Assembly (NCBI GenBank): GCA_031431125.1
Contig: JANPCX010000035.1
Span: 62,001-126,000 of the forward strand
Origin: JANPCX01 sp031431125
GTDB lineage: Bacteria > Pseudomonadota > Gammaproteobacteria > Burkholderiales > Burkholderiaceae_C
DNA: 64,000 nt
Direction: 5' to 3'
This document shows positions 58,447 to 64,000 of this stretch, in pieces. Below the pieces are notes generated by a model that worked only from the letters and a program-made list of their open reading frames with translations, was not told the DNA's origin and did no database searches. The first letter of the stretch is position 1, and each line of letters begins with the position of its first letter. Position numbers and translations under genes: made by a program.

Positions 58447-60255
58447 ATGAACCACATCCGCAACTTCTCCATCATCGCCCACATCGACCACGGCAAGTCC
58501 ACCTTGGCCGACCGATTGATCCACCGCTGCGGCGGTTTGTCTGACCGCGAAATGGAGGCGCAGGTGCTCGACTCGATGGACATCGAACGCGAGCGCGGCA
58601 TCACCATCAAGGCACAAACCGCATCGCTGCAATACAAGGCACTGGACGGCATCACCTACAACTTGAACTTGATCGACACGCCGGGGCATGTCGACTTTTC
58701 TTACGAAGTGAGCCGTTCGCTGTCGGCCTGCGAAGGCGCACTCCTGGTGGTGGACGCGTCACAAGGTGTTGAGGCGCAGACCGTGGCCAACTGCTACACC
58801 GCACTCGACCTGGGAGTCGAAGTCATTCCCGTGCTGAATAAGATGGATCTTCCGCAGGCGGATCCAGAACGCGCCAAGGAAGAAATTGAAGACGTGATTG
58901 GCATCGACGCCGAACATGCCATTCCTTGCTCCGCCAAAACCGGCATGGGTTTGGATGAGATTCTCGAAGCCGTGATCAAGCGCATGCCGGCGCCACGCGG
59001 CAATCCAGATGGCCCACCGCGCGCCATGATTGTCGACAGCTGGTTCGACAACTATGTGGGCGTGGTCATGTTGGTGCGGGTGGTCGATGGCAGCTTGTCC
59101 AAGGGCGAACGCATACGCATGATGGCCACCGGCTCGGTGTACCCGGTCGAGCACATGGGTGTTTTCACGCCGAAGTCGATGCCGCGTGATTCACTCAAAG
59201 CGGGTGAAGTGGGTTTCGTGATTTGCGGCATCAAGGAATTGCAAGCGGCCAAGGTGGGCGACACTATCACTTTGGATAAAAAACTCCCTAACAATGCCGG
59301 GCCGGCCACCGAGGCGCTGCCTGGTTTCAAGGAAATCCAGCCGCAGGTGTTTGCGGGGCTTTACCCGACGGAAGCCAGCGAGTACGACCAGCTGCGTGAT
59401 GCGCTGGAGAAACTCAAACTCAACGACTCATCCCTGCGCTATGAACCTGAGGTGAGCCAAGCGTTGGGTTTTGGCTTTCGCTGCGGTTTCCTGGGTTTGC
59501 TGCACATGGAAATTGTGCAAGAGCGCCTGGAGCGTGAATTCGATCAAGACTTGATCACGACCGCGCCCAGCGTCGTCTATGAAGTGCAGCTGGGCAACGG
59601 CGAGGTGGTTCAGGTGGACAACCCGTCCAAGATGCCTGACCTGGGCCGCATCAATGAAATCCGTGAACCCATCGTCACGGTTCACCTTTACATGCCGCAG
59701 GACTATGTGGGGCCCGTGATGACCTTGGCCAACCTGAAACGCGGCAACCAGCTGAACATGGCCTACCACGGTCGCCAAGTGATGCTGACCTATGAGATGC
59801 CGCTGGCCGAGATCGTGCTCGACTTCTTTGACAAACTCAAAAGTGTTTCCCGTGGCTACGCATCCATGGACTATGAGTTCAAGGAGTACCGTGCGGCGGA
59901 TGTGGTGAAAGTGGACATCTTGCTCAACGGTGACAAGGTGGATGCGCTGTCCATCATCGTGCATCGAGCTCAAAGTCAGTTCCGCAGTCGAGCGGTGGTC
60001 GCAAAGATGCGCGAGCTGATTTCACGCCAGCAGTACGACGTGGCGATTCAAGCGGCCATTGGGGCCAACATCATTGCGCGTGAGACAATTAAAGCGCTGA
60101 GAAAAAACGTGATCGCCAAGTGCTACGGTGGCGATATTTCCCGCAAGCGCAAGCTGCTGGACAAACAAAAAGCAGGCAAAAAACGCATGAAACAAATAGG
60201 CTCCGTTGAAGTGCCTCAGGAAGCGTTTTTGGCCATCCTTCAAGTGGAAGACTGA
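58447..60255 (+). CDS. lepA: Elongation factor 4 (LepA)
   Basis: 602 aa, standard length. GTPase motifs: G1 'IIAHIDHGKSTLADRL', G2 'RERGITIKAQ', G3 'LIDTPGHVDF', G4 'LNKMDLPQ', G5 'CSAKTGMG'. The EF-G-like domains III and V follow, then the LepA-specific C-terminal domain with 'KCYGGDISRKRKLLDKQKAG' and 'KRMKQIGSVEVPQEAF'. It is a ribosome-associated GTPase that aids initiation/assembly or back-translocation. Its stop overlaps the lepB ATG by one base, the conserved lepA-lepB pairing. Confidence 0.97.
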   Translation: MNHIRNFSIIAHIDHGKSTLADRLIHRCGGLSDREMEAQVLDSMDIERERGITIKAQTASLQYKALDGITYNLNLIDTPGHVDFSYEVSRSLSACEGALLVVDASQGVEAQTVANCYTALDLGVEVIPVLNKMDLPQADPERAKEEIEDVIGIDAEHAIPCSAKTGMGLDEILEAVIKRMPAPRGNPDGPPRAMIVDSWFDNYVGVVMLVRVVDGSLSKGERIRMMATGSVYPVEHMGVFTPKSMPRDSLKAGEVGFVICGIKELQAAKVGDTITLDKKLPNNAGPATEALPGFKEIQPQVFAGLYPTEASEYDQLRDALEKLKLNDSSLRYEPEVSQALGFGFRCGFLGLLHMEIVQERLEREFDQDLITTAPSVVYEVQLGNGEVVQVDNPSKMPDLGRINEIREPIVTVHLYMPQDYVGPVMTLANLKRGNQLNMAYHGRQVMLTYEMPLAEIVLDFFDKLKSVSRGYASMDYEFKEYRAADVVKVDILLNGDKVDALSIIVHRAQSQFRSRAVVAKMRELISRQQYDVAIQAAIGANIIARETIKALRKNVIAKCYGGDISRKRKLLDKQKAGKKRMKQIGSVEVPQEAFLAILQVED

Positions 60256-61223
60256 TGAGTGCTTTGACCGGATTGCTCTATAGCGTGTTGGTGGTTTATC
60301 TGGGTGGTTGGTACATCGGCAAATGGAGCGGAAATTTTTCTCTGCTGTTGTTCTGCTTGACACTGTTCACCTTTGCCTATTGGTTGGCAGAGCGTTTCAT
60401 TTTTGCGCCGCGTCGGGTTCAAGCGGCCGCATTGCTCGACCAGCAAACGCAGGCGCGCCGAAACAGTCTCGCGCAACAAGGGATCAGCAAGGTTGACGAA
60501 GGAAACCTGGCGCAAGCCAAACAGGCCTTGATGGCCCAGCCTTGGTGGCTGGACTGGACGGCAGGACTTTTCCCCGTCATCCTGGCGGTGTTCTTGTTGC
60601 GTTCCTTTTTGTTTGAGCCTTTCAAGATTCCTACGGGATCGATGATTCCGACTTTGTTGGTGGGCGACTTGATTCTGGTGAACAAGTTTCACTACGGCGT
60701 CCGTTTGCCTGTTATCAACAAGAAGATTTTGTCTAACCATGATCCGAAACGTGGTGATGTCATGGTGTTTCGGTACCCGCTGGATACCAATGTGGATTAC
60801 ATCAAACGCGTGGTCGGCGTGCCTGGCGATGAAATTCGCTACAGCAACCAGCGCCTCTACCTGAACGGTCAACAGCTCAGCACCACCGCCTTGCCCGATT
60901 TCTACGACGACGACTCGCGCCGCTATGCCAAGCAGTTCAGCGAAAAGCTGGGCGAAGTTGATCACCGCATTTTGGTGGACGTCGAACGCCCTTCCTTCAT
61001 CCCCGCCAACGGCGGTTTTCCGTTTGCGGAGAACTGCCGTTACAGTGCTGAAGGTATGACGTGCAAGGTGCCGCCAGGACACTATTTCATGATGGGCGAC
61101 AACCGCGACAACTCCCAGGACTCACGCTACTGGGGTTTTGTGCCGGACGAAAACATTGTCGGCCGGGCCTTTTTTGTATGGATGAATTTCGGTAACCTCG
61201 GTCGTATTGGTGCCTTCCACTGA
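60255..61223 (+). CDS. lepB: Signal peptidase I
   Basis: 322 aa. Two N-terminal membrane helices (about 5-20 and 28-50), a third near 100-118, and the catalytic Ser in 'KIPTGSMIPTLLVGD' (S129) with the Lys in 'DYIKRVVGVPGDE' (K184). 'GHYFMMGDNRDNSQDSRYWG' is box E. It removes Sec and Tat signal peptides at the outer face of the inner membrane, so it would also process the Tat-signal protein of region 3. Confidence 0.96.
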   Translation: MSALTGLLYSVLVVYLGGWYIGKWSGNFSLLLFCLTLFTFAYWLAERFIFAPRRVQAAALLDQQTQARRNSLAQQGISKVDEGNLAQAKQALMAQPWWLDWTAGLFPVILAVFLLRSFLFEPFKIPTGSMIPTLLVGDLILVNKFHYGVRLPVINKKILSNHDPKRGDVMVFRYPLDTNVDYIKRVVGVPGDEIRYSNQRLYLNGQQLSTTALPDFYDDDSRRYAKQFSEKLGEVDHRILVDVERPSFIPANGGFPFAENCRYSAEGMTCKVPPGHYFMMGDNRDNSQDSRYWGFVPDENIVGRAFFVWMNFGNLGRIGAFH

Positions 61224-61265
61224 AATCAAGTGTTGCTCTAAGAATTGAATGAGGAGAAAGCTGGT

Positions 61266-61640
61266 ATGAATCAATTGAATACGCGCCCACGTCGTCAACG
61301 CGGGGTGACCTTGCTTAGCCTGATGTTTTGGGCGGTGCTGATTGGTATCGTGGCCATGTTGGTGCTCAATGTGCTGCCAACGGTCAACGAATACGCCACC
61401 ATCCAAAAAGCCGTCACCAAACTCGCCAAAGAGAGCACTGGCACAGTCCCTGACATTCGTGCCACGTTTGAGCGCACCAAACAAATCGAGTACTCCATCA
61501 GCTCCATCAGCGGCAAGGACCTGGAAATCACCAAAGAGAACGAAAAACTCGTCATCCGTTTTGCTTACGACAAAGAAATCATGCTGTTTGAACCTGTGTA
61601 CTTGCTCATCAAGTACAAAGGCGTGGCACGGTCTAATTGA
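61266..61640 (+). CDS. DUF4845 family membrane protein
   Basis: 124 aa from ATG 61266, preceded by gaggaga. The N-terminus 'RRQRGVTLLSLMFWAVLIG' looks like a type IV pilin-type class III signal, then one membrane helix (about 14-34) and a beta-rich periplasmic part ('DLEITKENEKLVIRFAYDKE'). DUF4845 genes are found between lepB and rnc across betaproteobacteria. Function is unknown; location suggests a link with signal peptidase. Confidence 0.88.
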   Translation: MNQLNTRPRRQRGVTLLSLMFWAVLIGIVAMLVLNVLPTVNEYATIQKAVTKLAKESTGTVPDIRATFERTKQIEYSISSISGKDLEITKENEKLVIRFAYDKEIMLFEPVYLLIKYKGVARSN

Positions 61641-61655
61641 GCGCAGGTGATTGCC

Positions 61656-62360
61656 ATGAACGCCATGCTGGAAGCTCTGCAAGCCCGACTGGGCCACACG
61701 TTTGAGCAGCCGGCACTTTTGGCGCGTGCACTCACCCACCGCAGCTTTGGCTCAGGCCACAACGAGCGGTTGGAGTTTTTGGGTGATGCCGTACTGAGCC
61801 TGGCCATCTCCAGCATTTTGTTTGAGTGTTTAGCTGGCTCCGATGAGGGCGACTTGACCCGCGTGCGTGCCCACCTGGTGCGAGAAGACAGTTTGCACAA
61901 AGTGGCTGTGGCCTTCGGATTTCCCGATGTGCTGCGCTTGAGTGAAGGTGAAGCGCGTGGCGGCGGTGCCCAGCGCCCCTCCATCTTGGCCGACGCCCTG
62001 GAAGCCGTGATTGGTGCCGTGTTTGTCGACGCTGGTTTTGACGCTGTCAAAACGGTGGTGGAGCGCATGTTCGGCGACACCATTGCCAATACCGACTTGT
62101 CCAGTTGGACCAAAGACGCCAAAACCGAACTCCAAGAGTGGCTGCAGGCACGTCGTTTGGCGGTGCCGCTCTACCGCATCGTCGCCACACGCGGCCAAGC
62201 GCATGCACAGACCTTTGAGGTGGAATGCAGTGTTCCAGCGCTCAGCCTCCAACACAGCGGTGAGGGGCGTTCTCGCCGCACCGCCGAGCAAGAAGCGGCC
62301 AGCCGCATGCTTGAGGCCTTGAAAGCCACCGATCGTCCCGGTGGCCCCTTGCAGTCCTGA
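61656..62360 (+). CDS. rnc: Ribonuclease III
   Basis: 234 aa from ATG 61656, with aggtga five bases upstream. The signature 'HNERLEFLGDAVLSLAI' has the Mg-binding E40 and D44, and 'ILADALEAVIGAVFVDAG' the second acidic pair. The C-terminal double-stranded RNA-binding domain starts near residue 155 ('DAKTELQEWLQARR') and ends 'SRRTAEQEAASRMLEAL'. It processes rRNA precursors and structured mRNAs. The rnc-era-recO order is conserved. Confidence 0.96.
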   Translation: MNAMLEALQARLGHTFEQPALLARALTHRSFGSGHNERLEFLGDAVLSLAISSILFECLAGSDEGDLTRVRAHLVREDSLHKVAVAFGFPDVLRLSEGEARGGGAQRPSILADALEAVIGAVFVDAGFDAVKTVVERMFGDTIANTDLSSWTKDAKTELQEWLQARRLAVPLYRIVATRGQAHAQTFEVECSVPALSLQHSGEGRSRRTAEQEAASRMLEALKATDRPGGPLQS

Positions 62361-62399
62361 TTCATTCAGCCGTTCTTCCCCCTTCTGACCTCACCTTTG

Positions 62400-63314
62400 A
62401 TGCCAAACACACCTGAAGCGGCAGCCCCGCGCCGCTGCGGCCTGATCGCCATCGTTGGGCGTCCCAATGTGGGCAAGTCCACTTTGCTCAATGCACTGGT
62501 GGGGCAAAAGGTCAGCATCACCTCGAACAAGGCGCAAACAACGCGCCATCGAATCACCGGCATCCGCACGGTTGATGAAACGCAGTTTGTATTTGTCGAC
62601 ACGCCTGGTTTTCAAACCAAACACAGCGCGGCACTGAACCGCAACCTGAACCGCACCGTGACCTCGGTGTTGGGCGATGTGGACTTGGTGCTTTTCGTGG
62701 TGGAGGCAGGGCGCTTTGGGCTGGACGATGCCAAAGTGCTGTCCCTCATGCCCAAGGGTGAGTATGCAAAACCCGTTGTGTTGTTGGCCAACAAGCTTGA
62801 TGCTGTACACCGCCGCGCCGAGTTGGCACCCTGGCTCAAAAGCATGCAGGAACGACATCCCTTCGCCGAGTTTGTTCCCCTGACTGCTCGCAAAGAGGCT
62901 GATGTGGGCAGGTTACTGGGAATCTTGAAGCCTTACTTGCCCGAACAAGCTTGGTTTCACGAAGAAGACGCACTCACCGACCGCAGCGAGCGTTTTTTGG
63001 CCAGTGAAATCATTCGCGAAAAACTATTCCGTTTGATGGGCGACGAGTTGCCCTACACCTCCACCGTCGTCATCGACAAGTTTGAAGAAGAAGGCCAGCT
63101 CAAACGCATTGCCGCCAGCATAGTGGTGGAACGTGATGCCCACAAAGGCATGGTCATTGGCGACCAGGGGGCGGTGCTCAAACGCATCGGCTCGGAAGCC
63201 CGTGTGGAGCTTGAAAAACTCATGGGCGGCAAGGTGTTTCTAGAGCTGTGGGTCAAGGTGCGTTCGGGCTGGGCAGACGACGAAGAGCACCTTCGCAGCT
63301 ACGGCTATGAATAA
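62400..63314 (+). CDS. era: GTPase Era
   Basis: 304 aa from ATG 62400. G1 'AIVGRPNVGKSTLLNALVG', G3 'FVDTPGFQT', G4 'LANKLDAV', then the C-terminal KH domain with 'KGMVIGDQGAVLKRIGSEAR' and 'LMGGKVFLELWVKVRSGWAD'. It binds the 3' end of 16S rRNA in 30S subunit maturation. It is followed immediately by the palindromic element at 63318. Confidence 0.96.
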   Translation: MPNTPEAAAPRRCGLIAIVGRPNVGKSTLLNALVGQKVSITSNKAQTTRHRITGIRTVDETQFVFVDTPGFQTKHSAALNRNLNRTVTSVLGDVDLVLFVVEAGRFGLDDAKVLSLMPKGEYAKPVVLLANKLDAVHRRAELAPWLKSMQERHPFAEFVPLTARKEADVGRLLGILKPYLPEQAWFHEEDALTDRSERFLASEIIREKLFRLMGDELPYTSTVVIDKFEEEGQLKRIAASIVVERDAHKGMVIGDQGAVLKRIGSEARVELEKLMGGKVFLELWVKVRSGWADDEEHLRSYGYE

Positions 63315-63317
63315 GCC

Positions 63318-63587
63318 AGGGTCTGTTGACATACAAATCACCCTCGCGTGCAGCCCCCACAGGCTCCCAATTGAGGCGCAAAGCACAGCGGGGGTTCATC
63401 CCCCCCGCGAGCATTTGCAACGAAGAGTGGGGGCCTGTGGGGGCTGCACCCTGTGGGCCGGGGTACCCAAGGGCGCAGGGCCGCGTTGCGCTCCTGGCCC
63501 AGGCATCCAGCCTGGGCGGCGTCGCACGCCTTGCCCTGCACCCTTGGCCACCCCGGCGCAAGGGCGATTTGTATGTCAACAGACCCT
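63318..63587. mobile_element. MITE-like element with nested inverted repeats between era and recO
   Basis: 270 bp. The 31-bp terminal inverted repeats (63318-63348 and 63557-63587) match at 29 positions. Inside are a perfect 17-bp inverted repeat (63348-63364 with 63433-63449) and a 15-bp pair with one mismatch (63467-63481 with 63533-63547), plus shorter G/C hairpins. No transposase is encoded. The outer ends (agggtctgttgaca) resemble those of the element at 13857-14001. The right arm runs into recO and contains its first in-frame ATG. Confidence 0.75.
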
Positions 63588-64000
63588 AGTGCCCGCGCAG
63601 TGACACGCAGTAGCGCACCGCTCCATGGCTTTGTGTTGCACCACTACATGTGGAGCGAATCCAGCCTTATTCTCGACGTCTTCAGCCGCGAGTCAGGTCG
63701 TTTGGTTTTAGTCGCCAAAGGCGCCAGGCGACCTTACTCGCAGTTGCGCTCGGTGCTGCTGCCGTTTCAGCGCTTGCTGCTCTCGTTAGGGCGCGCGCCC
63801 GCGTCTGATTCGGCCTCCGAAGTACAAAACCTGCGCGGTGCCGAATGGGCCGGTGGTCAAGCCATGCTCACGGGGGCCGCCTTGTTCAGCGGCCTCTACT
63901 TGAATGAGTTGTTGATGAAATTGTTGGCCAAGTCTGATCCCCATGCCGACTTGTTTGATGCCTACGCACAGACCCTGCCGCATTTGGCCAACCCGTCCGA
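63573..64000 (+). CDS. recO: DNA repair protein RecO, partial (cut by window end)
   Basis: First about 142 codons of recO. 'HGFVLHHYMWSESSLILDVF' and 'RLVLVAKGARRPYSQLR' are the N-terminal OB-fold signature of RecO. The ATG at 63573 lies inside the terminal repeat of the preceding element and has aaggg about eight bases upstream; GTG 63600 is the alternative start and is outside the element. RecO loads RecA on SSB-coated DNA with RecR. Its place after era is conserved. The frame is open to the last base. Confidence 0.9.
   Translation, partial: MSTDPSARAVTRSSAPLHGFVLHHYMWSESSLILDVFSRESGRLVLVAKGARRPYSQLRSVLLPFQRLLLSLGRAPASDSASEVQNLRGAEWAGGQAMLTGAALFSGLYLNELLMKLLAKSDPHADLFDAYAQTLPHLANPS

Overview
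The window reads as a chromosomal segment of a betaproteobacterium of order Burkholderiales, most likely a Comamonadaceae (Limnohabitans/Rhodoferax-like). The basis is gene order (yceF/yceD-rpmF-plsX-fabHDG-acpP-fabF, then rpoE-rseA-rseB-degP, then lepA-lepB-DUF4845-rnc-era-recO) and the protein sequences. I see no rRNA, tRNA, CRISPR array, prophage or intact insertion sequence.

Region 1 (about 64-20065, almost all minus strand) is an extracellular-polysaccharide gene cluster. It encodes glycosyltransferases, a Wzx-type flippase, a large O-antigen-ligase-like protein, a secreted beta-helix protein, an acyltransferase, a WbsX/GH99-like protein, a DegT aminotransferase, a methyltransferase and a GNAT/FemAB-type transferase. 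A Gtr-like trio (polyprenyl-phosphate glycosyltransferase, GtrA flippase, GT-C transferase) is embedded in it. Many neighbours overlap as ATGA, so the genes look translationally coupled. At its upstream end are an acyl carrier protein and the two alpha/beta hydrolases that accompany exosortase A (XrtA/PEP-CTERM) systems.

Region 2 (20328-31442, plus strand, divergent from region 1) continues the XrtA-associated set: acyl-CoA ligase, PLP decarboxylase, EpsB-type sugar transferase, the two-component pair PrsK/PrsR and the giant TPR lipoprotein PrsT. Exosortase XrtA itself and any PEP-CTERM target are not in the window.

Region 3 (31592-34833) is the most interesting part. A Tat-signal protein of unknown function is followed by a PqqD-like protein, an HPr-kinase-related protein (HPr-rel-A type) and a nucleotidyltransferase, in a tight operon. 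A well-spaced sigma-54 promoter precedes it, so the sigma-54 activator PrsR next door may control it. I propose a cytoplasmic peptide/protein phosphorylation or nucleotidylation system acting on a Tat-exported substrate.

Region 4 (34848-43864) supplies sugar nucleotides: manC, galE and rmlBDAC, plus a rhamnosyltransferase-like gene, interrupted by ubiJ-ubiB. Region 5 (44030-64000) is conserved housekeeping: rhlE, an RsmI paralogue, yceF, fatty-acid synthesis, envelope stress response, LepA/LepB, RNase III, Era and the start of RecO. Two MITE-like palindromic elements were found (13857-14001 and 63318-63587). The second appears to supply the recO start codon. The 547-bp degP-lepA gap holds a DnaA box, a candidate small RNA with a strong terminator, and a row of hairpins.
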